From: Streptomyces asoensis | Lineage (GTDB): Bacteria > Actinomycetota > Actinomycetes > Streptomycetales > Streptomycetaceae | NCBI RefSeq assembly: GCF_016860545.1 | Contig: NZ_BNEB01000003.1 | Location: 1-64,000 of the forward strand | Length of the DNA: 64,000 bases | Direction: 5' to 3' | Shown: positions 55,752-64,000 of the stretch, piece by piece | How the letters are laid out: each line of letters begins with the position of its first letter | How positions within the stretch are numbered: the stretch's first letter is position 1 | Made by a program: the position numbers and the translations under genes | Notes under the pieces: model-generated | The model's input: only the letters and a program-made list of their open reading frames with translations | What the model was told of the DNA's origin: nothing | Database searches by the model: none

Positions 55752-58139
55752 TCACATCACCGTGAAGCTGTCCTTGACCTTCTCGTACGTCCTCAGGGCC
55801 TGCGCTTCGGTCCCCGGCCGGTACCAGGTGTTGACCTGGTACGACTTGCCGTCCTCGTCGAAGCCCAGGAGACGGGCGTGCCAGGGCGTGCCCCGCAGGG
55901 TGAAGGTGTACTCCCAGACCACCGCCGGCCGGCCCCGGAACGTCGTCTCCGCCAGACGGATCTTGGTGTAGTCCCTGCCCTGCCGGGCGTTCTCCTCAGA
56001 GGTCCGCCAGGTGTCCATCAGGTCGCCCCGCGCCAGGGAGGACCTGGCGACGAGTTCCTGGGTGCCGTCGGGTGACGTGTAGTGCACCTCCGCGCCCGTC
56101 TTCACGTCCCGCCGCCAGCCCGCGGGAGTCGCCCACGCGTACCCGCCCGCCTCCTGGTGGGCGCCCGGGGGCAGGCTCGGCGGGCGGAACGTCCCCTCGA
56201 CGGTCGGTGACGCCGGGTCGACCGGGCCGGAACCGGAGCCGGAGCCGGGGTTCGCGGTGGTGAGCACGGACGGCTCGGGCGAGGCGCCGCCCGACCGGTC
56301 GTCGCCGTCGTGCGAGCCGGGCGGTGACGCCAGCACGATCGCGAGGACTGTACCCACCACGAGGACACCGACGGCGACGACCGCGCCGGTACGGCGGCGC
56401 GCCGGTCCCCCGCCGCGCCCCGGACGACGTCCGCCGCCGCCCCCCGTCGCCTCCCCGTCCCCGCCGGGCCCGCCCCCGCCGGAGCGGACCGTGGCGGAGC
56501 GGGCCGCGACGGCCGGACCGGGCGGCTCACCGCCGGGCCGCCCCCTGACGCGACGCGTCGGCGCGTCCGGGCTCGGCACGGGGGCCGCACCGTCCGCCTC
56601 CGGGACGCCGTACGGCTCCCGGGCGGGGTGCGGCTCCCGGGCGGGGTGCGGCTCCGGTGCCCCGGAGGTATCCGGGGCGGGGCGGGTCCCCGGGGCCGGG
56701 CGGGGCTCCGGGGCCGGGCGGGGCTCCGGGGCCGGGCGGGGCTCCGGGGCCGGGCGGGGCTCCGGGGCCGGGCGGGGCTCCGGGGCCGGGCGGGGCTCCG
56801 GGGCCGGGCGGGGCTCCGGGGCCGGGCGGGGCTCCGGGGCCGGGCGGGGCTCCGGGGCCGGGCGGGGCTCCGTCGCCTGCCGCGGACGGGCGAGGGAGAT
56901 TCCGGGGCGGACGCGCGGATCCGCCGGCGGGCCCTCGGACGGGGGCTCCGAGCCCGACTCCGAACGCAGCTCCGAGGCCGCCCCGGTCCCTGCGGCCGTC
57001 CCGGCGGCCCCGGTCCCGGCCTGCGCAGGGCCGACGGGGGTGTGGGCGTGGGGTGCCCCGGCGCGGTCGGCGGGTGCGCCGCCTTCCGCGCCCGGCGCTC
57101 CCGCGTCGCCCGTTCCCGTCTGCCCGGGCACCGCCGGGGTCGGCGCGGGAGGCGGGAAGGCGAGGGGGGCGAGGGCGGACTCCAGGTCCGTGAGGGTGGG
57201 ACGGGCCGCGGGCTCCTTCTCCAGGAGGGCGGCGAGGATGTCGTTCAACGGGCCAGCCCGGGGCGGGAGTCGGGGTTCCTCGTAGAGGACCGCGTGCAGG
57301 GTCGCCAGGGTGGTGTCCCGGGAGAAGGGGGAGCGACCGCCGAGGGCGGCGCAGAGCGTCGCGCCCAGGGACCACAGGTCCGAGGGCGGGCCCTGCGGGC
57401 GCCCCGAGATGCGCTCGGGGGCCATGTAGTCGGGCGAGCCGACCAGCATGCCGACCATGGTCAGCGCCTTCGTGTCCTGGATCGCGGCGATGCCGAAGTC
57501 GGTGAGGACGACCCTGCGGGCGCCCGTCGCCGCGCCGCGCGTGCCCTGACCGGGCGGGCCTTCCACCAGGACGTTGCCCGGTTTGATGTCGCGGTGCAGC
57601 ACACCTCCCGCGTGCACCTGGCGCAGTGCGGTGACCAGGCCCAGGCCGATGCGGGCGGTCTCGCGCGGCCCGAGCGGCCCTTCCTCCGCCAGCAGCCGCT
57701 CCAGCGAGCGCCCCACCACCAACTCCATGACGATCCAGAGGAGTTCGCCCTCGTCCACGACGTCGTAGACCCGCACCACGTGGGGATGGTCGATCCGGGC
57801 GGTGGCCCTGGCCTCGCGCAGGGTGCGTTCCCGGCGGGTGCGGGTGTCCTCCGGGTCGAGGCCGTCGATGCGCATCTCCTTCACCGCGACCTGCCGGTCC
57901 AGCACCTCGTCGGTGGCCCGCCACACCCGTCCCATGCCGCCCTGGCCGATGCTCTCGACCAACCGGTAGCGCCCCGTCACCAGCAACCCGGGGAAACCGC
58001 CGCTCCCCCGGTTCCCGGCGGCTCCCGCGTTCCCCGCGCCACCCGGACTTCCCGAATTTCCCGCATTCCCCCGATCTATCTGCCCTCCCCGATCCCCCTG
58101 ATTTCCCCGACTTCCCTGATCTCCCGCATTTCCCGGCAA
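55752..58139 (-). CDS. Membrane Ser/Thr protein kinase with collagen-like N-terminus and PEPRPA repeats
   Basis: 795 aa from the TTG at 58139, chosen because GGAGGGGG lies 9 nt upstream. Residues 1-51 are Gly-X-Y triplets (GNAGDQGSRGNQGDRG and so on), like collagen. Kinase domain about 56-320: IGQGGMGRVWRA, AVKEMRI, HRDIKPGNVLV, TDFGIAAI, GSPDYMAPERI. A long Ala/Pro linker contains about ten RPAPEP units coded by an 18-bp tandem repeat. A membrane span (GAVVAVGVLVVGTVLAIVLA) is at about 610-630, and an outer domain (EAGGYAWATPAGWRRD to the end) follows. GTG further in (TGRYRLVESIG) would be the shorter start. Confidence 0.85.
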   Translation of the reverse strand: MPGNAGDQGSRGNQGDRGGQIDRGNAGNSGSPGGAGNAGAAGNRGSGGFPGLLVTGRYRLVESIGQGGMGRVWRATDEVLDRQVAVKEMRIDGLDPEDTRTRRERTLREARATARIDHPHVVRVYDVVDEGELLWIVMELVVGRSLERLLAEEGPLGPRETARIGLGLVTALRQVHAGGVLHRDIKPGNVLVEGPPGQGTRGAATGARRVVLTDFGIAAIQDTKALTMVGMLVGSPDYMAPERISGRPQGPPSDLWSLGATLCAALGGRSPFSRDTTLATLHAVLYEEPRLPPRAGPLNDILAALLEKEPAARPTLTDLESALAPLAFPPPAPTPAVPGQTGTGDAGAPGAEGGAPADRAGAPHAHTPVGPAQAGTGAAGTAAGTGAASELRSESGSEPPSEGPPADPRVRPGISLARPRQATEPRPAPEPRPAPEPRPAPEPRPAPEPRPAPEPRPAPEPRPAPEPRPAPEPRPAPEPRPAPGTRPAPDTSGAPEPHPAREPHPAREPYGVPEADGAAPVPSPDAPTRRVRGRPGGEPPGPAVAARSATVRSGGGGPGGDGEATGGGGGRRPGRGGGPARRRTGAVVAVGVLVVGTVLAIVLASPPGSHDGDDRSGGASPEPSVLTTANPGSGSGSGPVDPASPTVEGTFRPPSLPPGAHQEAGGYAWATPAGWRRDVKTGAEVHYTSPDGTQELVARSSLARGDLMDTWRTSEENARQGRDYTKIRLAETTFRGRPAVVWEYTFTLRGTPWHARLLGFDEDGKSYQVNTWYRPGTEAQALRTYEKVKDSFTVM
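56701..56872 (-). repeat. 18-bp tandem repeat in the kinase gene
   Basis: About 9.5 head-to-tail copies of an 18-bp unit; the hexamer GCTCCG recurs at 56705 and every 18 bp to 56867 without change. It codes Arg-Pro-Ala-Pro-Glu-Pro in the kinase frame. Such perfect copies imply recent slippage. Confidence 0.92.
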
Positions 58140-58273
58140 TCCGCTGCACCCCCTCCGATACCCGGCCCCAGAAACACAATAGTCACACTTAGTGCTGTAC
58201 CAGCATAGTGCGGAGAAATCTTGTGGTACCTCTTCAAGTACTGCGAATTCAGGCGCAGCCAAGGGGGGCGAAC

Positions 58274-58996
58274 ATGAGTTCTCGTCATGCGACGGCCGTG
58301 GCCGGATCGCTGGTCGCGGCATCTTTCTCGGCGGTGTTGATCCTTTCCGTCCCCGCCGGGGCGGACGACCAGGGACCCGGGAGCGGCAAAGGAGGAAAGC
58401 CCGTCGACCAGGCGCCGGCGGGTGTGAGGACGACGACGACACTGCCGGAGCGGATATCGGTCGACAACGGTTCCGGCAGGACCGCGATCACCGCCACGGT
58501 GAAGAACGAAGGGACCGCGCAGAGCGGCCGGATCAGGCTCCTGGTCGTGGGCTTCGACGGCCTCACGGTCAACGGAGTGCAGGGCTGTGACGCCCTCGCG
58601 AAGAAGGATCTCCCGAAAGGTTCCAACAGCGCTTTCTCCTGCCCCGTCGACCATCTCGCGGCCGGGGCGTCGAAGTCCTGGGCCGTCGACGCGACGTTCG
58701 ACCTGAGCCGGACGGGGAAGATCTGTCTGCCCGTCCAGACGGCCGACGGCAAGAAGACGTACTGGCAGCAGGGCCCGGTGCCGTTCGGTACGACGAACCC
58801 GTCACCGAACGCGCCCGCCACCCCGCTGCTCCTCGGCACCGACAACGCGCCCGCGGCGCCCGGTGGCGACGAACTGCCGAAGACCGGCGTCGGACGGGAC
58901 GTGCTCCCGCTCGGAGCCGCCGGAGCCTCCCTGCTCGCGGTGGGCGCGGCGGGCCTGTGGTGGTCCCGCCGCCGCCCGCAACACCGTCCGGGCTGA
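58274..58996 (+). CDS. LPxTG-anchored surface protein
   Basis: 240 aa. Signal peptide (AVAGSLVAASFSAVLILSV, cleavage near AGA), an outer beta-domain of about 140 residues with two or three Cys (QGCDALAK, FSCPVDH, KICLPVQ), a Pro/Ala spacer, and a sortase signal: LPKTG, a hydrophobic stretch (VLPLGAAGASLLAVGAAGLW) and a RRR tail. Housekeeping sortase would link it to the wall. It starts 134 bp from the divergent kinase gene. GGGGGG precedes the ATG. Confidence 0.88.
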   Translation: MSSRHATAVAGSLVAASFSAVLILSVPAGADDQGPGSGKGGKPVDQAPAGVRTTTTLPERISVDNGSGRTAITATVKNEGTAQSGRIRLLVVGFDGLTVNGVQGCDALAKKDLPKGSNSAFSCPVDHLAAGASKSWAVDATFDLSRTGKICLPVQTADGKKTYWQQGPVPFGTTNPSPNAPATPLLLGTDNAPAAPGGDELPKTGVGRDVLPLGAAGASLLAVGAAGLWWSRRRPQHRPG

Positions 58997-59145
58997 CCGC
59001 CGGCGGACGGGCCGAGGCGCAGACGACCGCGCGCCGCCTCCCCCTGCGCCCTGAGGAGGGTCGTGGGGGGAAGCGGCGCGTCGGGCGTCGGGGCGGGGTG
59101 CGGACCGGGGCGGCGGGTGTTCGCGGCTCCCGTGCCCCTTGGTCC

Positions 59146-59724
59146 CTACTCCTTGACGAGCTTCCAGGCCGTGGGGAGCAGGCCCATGGCGAGGGCCGCC
59201 TTGACGGCGTCGCCGATCAGGAACGGGGTCAGGCCCGCCGCGACGGCGGCGGAGGCCGACATGTCGGCGGCGTAGGCCAGGTACGGGACGCCGACGAGGT
59301 AGATGACCGCCTCGCCCAGCAGCATCGTGGCCGCCATGCGCGGCACGGAGCGGTCGGCGCCGCGACGGGCCAGGGCGCCGACGGCGGCCGTCGCCAGGAT
59401 CATGCCGAGCACGTAGCCGAAGGAGACGGACAGGCCGGAGGCGCCGCCCGCGAACCACGGCACACCGGCGAGACCGGCCAGCGCGTAGAGGGCGAGGGAG
59501 GAGACCCCGCGCCGGGCGCCGAGGGTGGTGCCGACGAGCAGCGCGGCGAAGGTCTGGCCGGTGACCGGGACGGGGCTGCCGGGGACCGGGACCGCGATCT
59601 GGGCCGCGAGGCCGGTGAGCGCGGCGCCGCCGAGCACGAGCGCGACGTCCCGGACGCGGGAGGAGGGGAGGAGGTCGGCGAGGACCTTTCCGGTACGTGC
59701 GGGGGCGACTGCGGCGGTGCTCAT
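59146..59724 (-). CDS. bioY: BioY biotin transporter
   Basis: 192 aa with six membrane spans, the substrate-binding unit of an ECF-type biotin importer. Family motifs are GSPVPVTGQTFAALLVG and ALYALAGLAGVPWFAGG, with GLTPFLIGDAVKAALA near the end. ATG 59724 has GCGGAG 5 nt upstream. No BioM/BioN genes are next to it. Confidence 0.92.
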   Translation of the reverse strand: MSTAAVAPARTGKVLADLLPSSRVRDVALVLGGAALTGLAAQIAVPVPGSPVPVTGQTFAALLVGTTLGARRGVSSLALYALAGLAGVPWFAGGASGLSVSFGYVLGMILATAAVGALARRGADRSVPRMAATMLLGEAVIYLVGVPYLAYAADMSASAAVAAGLTPFLIGDAVKAALAMGLLPTAWKLVKE

Positions 59725-59999
59725 GGGGACTCCGCGGGACGGGGACGGACGGGACACGGCGACGCTATCCCAGGCGGGTCGGGGTGATCACCGTCAGCGA
59801 GCGACAAACGGCCGGACGTGCGGTTGGTGGGCTCCTGACAAAGGATGCCGCTTACACACGATGCGGGGTGACCCCGGTCACGGAGATGACGTGGTCCGGG
59901 ATACGCGGACGGGCCGGGGCGCCTCTGTAGGGATCCGCCAACGGGCCGGCCGCCGTCTCGCCGTTCGGTCGCCATCTGGGCAGGGCTGTTCCCCTTTGC

Positions 60000-60005
60000 T
60001 AGCTT
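60000..60005 (+). promoter_or_regulatory. -10-like box before the leader peptide
   Basis: TAGCTT ends 7 nt before the leader-peptide ATG, which would make the mRNA start at or next to the ATG. I see no good -35 box. Confidence 0.35.
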
Positions 60006-60011
60006 CGAGCC

Positions 60012-60098
60012 ATGGTTGCCCAGGCCCTGAACTTCTCGTCGCGTCGCCATGTCGACCTGCGACGCGTGAGCGCGGCCGCCTGTCGCCCTCCGGTGTGA
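60012..60098 (+). CDS. Leader peptide of the sulfur-gene type (28 aa)
   Basis: Begins MVAQALNFSS, then RRHVDLRRVSAAACRPPV. The RRHVDL...CR pattern is the signature of short Streptomyces leader peptides found before sulfur-metabolism genes. The Cys codon near the end suits attenuation by cysteine supply, though this is not shown. It lies 85 nt before the ROK regulator and, through it, upstream of the SsuABC-like transporter. Confidence 0.65.
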   Translation: MVAQALNFSSRRHVDLRRVSAAACRPPV

Positions 60099-60183
60099 GG
60101 CGGGCGGAGCCGATCATCCGGCGCGTCACGCTCCACAGACGGCGCAGTGTCGGACCGGCTCCCGACTTCCGAGGAAGTTCCCC

Positions 60184-61389
60184 ATGCCCCGTACCGCGGC
60201 TCCCCCCGCCCCGCTCTCTCCCGTCACCCGCGTCGCGGACAGCGACCGGCGGCGCACCAGCGCCAGTGTGATCCTGCGTTCCGTGCTGGAGCACGGCCCT
60301 GTCGCGCGTTCCACCATCGCCCGGCTGACCGGGCTGTCCCCGGCCTCGGTCACCGACCACTGCGCCCGGCTCACCGGGCTCGGGCTGATCCGGGAGGCCG
60401 CCGTACCCCGGCGAAGCAACGGGGTCGGCAGGCCGCACGTCCCCGTGGACCTGGACGACTCACGGTTCCTGGTGGGCGGGGTCCACGTGGCGGTGCCGTA
60501 CACCACCGTCTCGCTGCTCGACCTGCGCGGCCGGGTGGTGGCGCGGCGGGAGCTGAAGCACCGCGGCCTGGAACCGGCCGAGGTGCTCGCGCGGGCCTGC
60601 GACGGGCTCGGCGCGCTGCTGGACGAGGCGGCCGGCTGCCGGGCCCTCGGGGTCGGGGTGGCGGCGGGCGGCTGGGTCGACCGGGACTCCGGGACCGTCG
60701 TCGAGCATCCGCTGCTCGGCTGGCGGGACGTGCCGGTGCGGGACACGGTCGGCGCGCGCACCGGGCTGCCGGTCCAGGTGGACGGGCACGCGCGGGCGCT
60801 GGTCAACGCGGAACGGCTGTTCGGCGGGGCGCGCGGCAGCCTCAGCGTGCTGCACCTGTTCGTCGGCAACGTGGTCGACGCGGCCTTCGCCACCCATGAC
60901 GAGGTGCATCACGGGCCCCGTTCACAAGCGGGCGCCATCGCGCATCTGCCGCTGGCCGGCGGCACCGAGCCGTGCGACTGCGGCCGGATCGGCTGCCTCC
61001 AGGTGGAGCTGAGCGAGCGGACGCTGTGCCGCAGGGCCCGGCGGGCCGGGGTGATCGACGGGGTGAACCCGATGCACGTGGTCGCCGCCGCGGACGCCGG
61101 TGACCCGGTGGCCGCGGGACTCCTGCGGGAGCGGGCGCGCATGACGGGCCGGGCCGTCGGGCTGCTGCTCGACGTGCTCAATCCGGAGCGGGTCGTCGTC
61201 ACCGAGGTGGGGGTGCTGTACCGGGCGGACTGCCTGGCGGCGCTGCGGGAAGAGGTGGGCGCGGAGCGTTCCGCGGCCGTCTCCCCGAGCAGTTTCCGCG
61301 ACTGCGTGCTGGCCATGGCGGGCGGTGCGGTGGCGCTGGACGTCCTCTACCGGGACCCGCTGGCCTCACCCGGCGGGCGCGCCGCCTGA
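60184..61389 (+). CDS. ROK-family transcriptional regulator
   Basis: 401 aa. Winged helix at about 25-80 (ASVILRSVLEHGPVARSTIA, RLTGLSPASVTDHCARL), then an actin-like ROK domain with GVGVAAGGWVDRDSG, and the zinc motif CDCGRIGCLQVE. The phosphate/sugar site motif normally DN-D reads VDGHARALVNAE, lacking the catalytic Asp, so it is a regulator and not a kinase. Located between a sulfur-type leader peptide and the transporter genes, and probably controls them. Confidence 0.9.
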   Translation: MPRTAAPPAPLSPVTRVADSDRRRTSASVILRSVLEHGPVARSTIARLTGLSPASVTDHCARLTGLGLIREAAVPRRSNGVGRPHVPVDLDDSRFLVGGVHVAVPYTTVSLLDLRGRVVARRELKHRGLEPAEVLARACDGLGALLDEAAGCRALGVGVAAGGWVDRDSGTVVEHPLLGWRDVPVRDTVGARTGLPVQVDGHARALVNAERLFGGARGSLSVLHLFVGNVVDAAFATHDEVHHGPRSQAGAIAHLPLAGGTEPCDCGRIGCLQVELSERTLCRRARRAGVIDGVNPMHVVAAADAGDPVAAGLLRERARMTGRAVGLLLDVLNPERVVVTEVGVLYRADCLAALREEVGAERSAAVSPSSFRDCVLAMAGGAVALDVLYRDPLASPGGRAA

Positions 61390-61737
61390 AGCGACCTGAG
61401 TCGACCTGAGGGGAGTTAATTCAGAAACTCCGAATGTTGACAGGCCCCGCACGTGGACAGGAACATCTATCTCATGAGCTGTCGCACCTTCTGTTGCTGA
61501 CGCCCCGGCGCGCCGGGAGCGCGCCCTTCTCCCGCCTTTCTCCGTAGGAATTCGTCACGGATTCCCTGCGGATATCCACGGCTTCCGCGGTACCCCGCAC
61601 ACATTCTCCGTGTGACATTCGTGTGACGAAATACCGCCGGAGCCCGGCGTCCCGTCGGCGCCGTCCCTGCGTGTCTTCCCTGCCTCGGTCCGTCCTTCCC
61701 GTCTGCCTTTTCTCCGTTTCCCGCTGGGGGTTCTCCC
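61390..61737. other. 348-bp region between ROK gene and transporter operon
   Basis: Contains a TTGACA at 61437-61442 without a clear partner box, the near-dyad GAGTT/AACTC around 61413-61430, and a mini-ORF ATG 61474 to TGA 61500 reading MSCRTFCC, three Cys in eight residues. Otherwise nothing coding. Confidence 0.5.
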
Positions 61738-62805
61738 GTGCCTGTTTCCCGTACGTCCGGTGTCGACCGGCGTCTCTTCCTCACCTCTCTGCTGGGCGCC
61801 GCCGCCGGTGTCGCCGGGCTCAGCGGTTGCGCCGAGAGCAGCGCCGCCACCGGCGGGGAGGGCGCGTCCACGGCCCCGCTCGCCGCCAAGGTGCCCGCCG
61901 GCACCAGTCTGAAGATCGCCTCCTTCCAGGGCCAGCAGGAGTTGCAGCTCAAGCTGGCGAACCTGCCCGAGCTGCCCTTCAAGGTGTCGAACTGGCTGAA
62001 CATCGGGGCCGGTCCCGATGTCATCAACGCGTTCCGCGCGAAGTCCCTCGACCTCGCCAACAACGCGGGCATCCCGCCGATCCAGGCGCATTACCAGGGC
62101 TTCGACGCGAAGATCGTCGCGATCAACATCACGCGCCGGCCGAACTACGTCTTCGCCACCAAGCCGGGCAGCGACATCCGTACCGTCGACGACTTCCGCG
62201 GGAAGAAGCTGGCCTTCTCCCAGGGACAGGCCCAGGGCGTCGTCCTGCTGCGGGCGCTGAAGAAGGCCGGCCTGAAGTACGACGACGTGCGGCTGGTGCC
62301 GCTGACCAGCAACCAGTTCCTCACCGCCCTCCAGTCGGGCCAGGTGGACATCGCCCCGCTCGGCAACACCCAGTCGCCCGCCTATCTCAAGCAGTACGGC
62401 TCCAAGGGCGCCCGTGTCATCACCACCGACGTCGTCGACCTGCTCAGTCTGCTGTGGGCGCCGACGTCCGTGCTGAACGACGGGGCGAAGGCGGCCGCCG
62501 TCGCCGCGTTCGTCCCGCAGTGGGCGCAGGGCCTGGTGTGGAGCTACGAGAACCCGGACGTCTGGAACGAGGAGTTCTTCGTCAAGACGCAGAACCTGAG
62601 CCTCGACCAGGCCAAGTCGATCACCGCACTCGCCAACAAGCCGCTGTTCCCGCCGAGTTGGGACGAGGCCATCAAGTGGGAGCAGGAGACCGCGGACCTC
62701 CTCGCGGAGGGCGGCTTCGTGAAGAAGTTCGACGTCGCCTCGCTCTTCGACCACCGCTTCGAGGGCATCGCCGCCAAGTCCGTGGCAGCCGAGTACCGGA
62801 GTTGA
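61738..62805 (+). CDS. SsuA-like ABC transporter substrate-binding lipoprotein
   Basis: 355 aa. Twin-arginine-type leader (DRRLFLTSLLGAAAGVAGLS) with lipobox LSGC, so a lipid-anchored binding protein. The body fits the SsuA/TauA/NitT family: LKIASFQGQQELQL, IGAGPDVINAFRAKSLDLAN, TVDDFRGKKLAFSQGQ, LQSGQVDIAPLG. An alkanesulfonate or other organosulfur ligand is suggested by the leader peptide upstream, but nitrate-type or pyrimidine-precursor ligands cannot be excluded. GTG start with GGGGG at 8 nt. Confidence 0.87.
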   Translation: MPVSRTSGVDRRLFLTSLLGAAAGVAGLSGCAESSAATGGEGASTAPLAAKVPAGTSLKIASFQGQQELQLKLANLPELPFKVSNWLNIGAGPDVINAFRAKSLDLANNAGIPPIQAHYQGFDAKIVAINITRRPNYVFATKPGSDIRTVDDFRGKKLAFSQGQAQGVVLLRALKKAGLKYDDVRLVPLTSNQFLTALQSGQVDIAPLGNTQSPAYLKQYGSKGARVITTDVVDLLSLLWAPTSVLNDGAKAAAVAAFVPQWAQGLVWSYENPDVWNEEFFVKTQNLSLDQAKSITALANKPLFPPSWDEAIKWEQETADLLAEGGFVKKFDVASLFDHRFEGIAAKSVAAEYRS

Positions 62806-62810
62806 TCACC

Positions 62811-63719
62811 ATGACCACCAGCGCAAGCACGCCCACGAGCACGGCTGCCGCCCCGACCTCCGCCGTCGCCCCGACCTCCGCCGTCGCCGCGGCACCCGCC
62901 GCCGCGGCCGGTGAGGGCGGGGACCGCGTGCGGCGCCGGCGACGGCGCGGACTCGCGCCCGGCACACCGTGGCCGGCCTCCCGGCTCGTCGGCCCCCTGC
63001 TCCTCATCGCCGCGTGGGCCGCCGCGTCGGCCGCCGGGCGGCTGGACACCGGGGCGATCCCGGCGCCGTGGACGGTCGTACGGACCGGTGTCCACCTGTG
63101 GACCGACGGCACGCTGACCACCGACATCCTGACCTCGCTGGAACGCGCGGCCTACGGGTTCGCGATCGGCCTGACCGCCGGCGTGGTCCTGGCGCTCGCG
63201 TCGGGGCTGACCCGCACCGGTGAGGCGCTCATCGACGGGACCGTGCAGCTCAACCGGGCGATCCCGACCCTGGGCCTGATCCCGCTGTTCATCCTCTGGC
63301 TGGGCATCGGCGAGACCTTCAAGATCGCGATCATCGCGATCGTCGTCTACATCCCGATCTACCTCAACACGCATGCCGCGCTGGCCGGCATCGACTCCCG
63401 GTTCGTCGAACTGGCCGAGGTACAGGGCCTGTCGAAGGTCCGGTTCATCCGGCAGATCGTGATCCCCGGAGCCCTGCCCGGATTCTTCGTGGGACTCCGG
63501 CTCGGGGTGACCGGGTCCTGGCTCGGCCTGGTGGTGCTGGAGCAGATCAACGCCACCAGCGGCCTCGGCTACATGATGTTCCAGGCCACGAACTACGGCC
63601 AGTCGGACGTCATCCTGGTCGGCCTCCTCATCTACGGCGTGTTCGGTCTCCTCTCCGACACCGCGGTCCGTCTCGTCGAACGGAGGGTGCTGTCGTGGCG
63701 CCGCACACTGAGCAGCTGA
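62811..63719 (+). CDS. SsuC-like ABC transporter permease
   Basis: 302 aa. A 45-residue Thr/Ala-rich soluble start, then six membrane spans. The EAA loop that docks the ATPase is ELAEVQGLSKVRFIRQIVIPGALP. LGLIPLFILWLGIGE is typical of the SsuC/TauC/NrtB group. ATG 62811 follows the binding-protein stop by 5 nt, with GGAG at 9 nt. Its end overlaps the ATPase gene by 25 nt. Confidence 0.92.
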   Translation: MTTSASTPTSTAAAPTSAVAPTSAVAAAPAAAAGEGGDRVRRRRRRGLAPGTPWPASRLVGPLLLIAAWAAASAAGRLDTGAIPAPWTVVRTGVHLWTDGTLTTDILTSLERAAYGFAIGLTAGVVLALASGLTRTGEALIDGTVQLNRAIPTLGLIPLFILWLGIGETFKIAIIAIVVYIPIYLNTHAALAGIDSRFVELAEVQGLSKVRFIRQIVIPGALPGFFVGLRLGVTGSWLGLVVLEQINATSGLGYMMFQATNYGQSDVILVGLLIYGVFGLLSDTAVRLVERRVLSWRRTLSS

Positions 63720-64000
63720 CCCGTGGCACGGCCGTCCGGCTGCGCGGACTGACCCGGTCCTTCGAGAACCGCACGGTCCTCGACGGCATCGACCTGGACA
63801 TCCCCGCCGGCCAGTTCGTCGCGCTCCTCGGACACAGCGGCTCCGGCAAGTCCACCCTGCTGCGGGCGGTCGCCCACCTCGACCACGAGGTCGTCGGCAG
63901 CGGAGAGCTCACCGCCCCCGAGCGGGTGTCGGTGGTCTTCCAGGACTCCCGGCTGCTGCCCTGGCGCCGGGTACTGGACAACGTCCTGCTGGGCCTGGAC
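63695..64000 (+). CDS. SsuB-like ABC transporter ATPase, 3' end outside window
   Basis: First 102 codons only. GTG 63695 has GGAGGG at 7 nt and starts inside the permease gene. Visible: RLRGLTRSFENRTVLDGIDL, Walker A LLGHSGSGKSTLLRAV and Q-loop VVFQDSRLLPWRRV, the LLPWR form being typical of SsuB/TauB ATPases. Completes an SsuABC-type importer. Confidence 0.92.
   Translation, partial: MAPHTEQLTRGTAVRLRGLTRSFENRTVLDGIDLDIPAGQFVALLGHSGSGKSTLLRAVAHLDHEVVGSGELTAPERVSVVFQDSRLLPWRRVLDNVLLGLD

Noticed and set aside
56701..56872. CRISPR-like array
   Set aside because: Units are 18 bp, head to tail without spacers, and in frame with a kinase gene.
61437..61442. TTGACA as promoter for the SsuABC-like operon
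   Set aside because: No TANNNT box stands at 16-19 nt; left only as a note in the intergenic entry.

Overview
The window is very high in G+C with strongly biased third codon positions. Its gene order (rne, rodA-mrdA-mreDCB, ndk, DUF4233, folC, valS, clpX, clpP2, clpP1, tig) is the one known from Streptomyces chromosomes, so it most likely comes from a Streptomyces or close relative. All names rest on reading the sequence against remembered family motifs; no search was run.

Layout. 1-11049: cell-envelope sugar block with a UDP-GlcNAc 2-epimerase (cut by the window start), two GT-B-like glycosyltransferases, galE, a nucleotide-sugar dehydrogenase, a GT2 glycosyltransferase, a Gfo/Idh/MocA oxidoreductase and a DegT aminotransferase. 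Together these resemble a route to an amino-sugar uronic acid for a wall polysaccharide. 11506-20125: RNase E/G with very long Arg/Ala-rich arms, then the paired TIGR03936/TIGR03960-type proteins (a DUF2344 protein and a radical SAM protein) with a repeat membrane protein between them. 20249-28152: CYTH-CHAD protein and the elongation/sporulation wall cluster rodA, mrdA, mreD, mreC, mreB, several with 4-nt stop/start overlaps. 28386-33511: ndk, DUF4233, folC, valS. 33648-35149: two envelope or secreted proteins of unknown role. 35320-40057: clpX, clpP2, clpP1, tig, with a candidate ClgR operator before clpP1.

40323-45072: tRNA-Pro(TGG) and tRNA-Gly(TCC), the latter being the integration site of a decayed mobile element. 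A 59-bp direct repeat (58/59 identical) of the 3' half of tRNA-Gly plus its flank recurs 4.4 kb away. Between the copies lie two different tyrosine-integrase C-terminal remnants, a RepSA-like replication-initiator remnant fused to one of them, an intact VapBC-type toxin-antitoxin pair and an intact membrane Ser/Thr kinase. This is the clearest accessory region.

45140-64000: ordinary and accessory chromosomal genes. These are an internally duplicated ABC-2/DUF3533-like membrane protein, a 64-aa membrane peptide, an acyltransferase, an HD hydrolase, a SpoIIE-type PP2C phosphatase, an Eis-type acetyltransferase, an Fpg/Nei glycosylase, rpiB, an amino-acid permease, a second Ser/Thr kinase (collagen-like N-terminus and an 18-bp minisatellite coding for Pro-Glu-Arg repeats), an LPxTG surface protein, bioY, a short leader peptide, a ROK regulator and an SsuABC-like transporter (ATPase cut by the window end). 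The leader peptide, the regulator and the transporter look like one sulfur-related unit.

Many gene ends carry strong GC-rich hairpins, given as terminators. Several genes have a TAGNNT -10-like box so close to the start codon that the mRNA would be leaderless.
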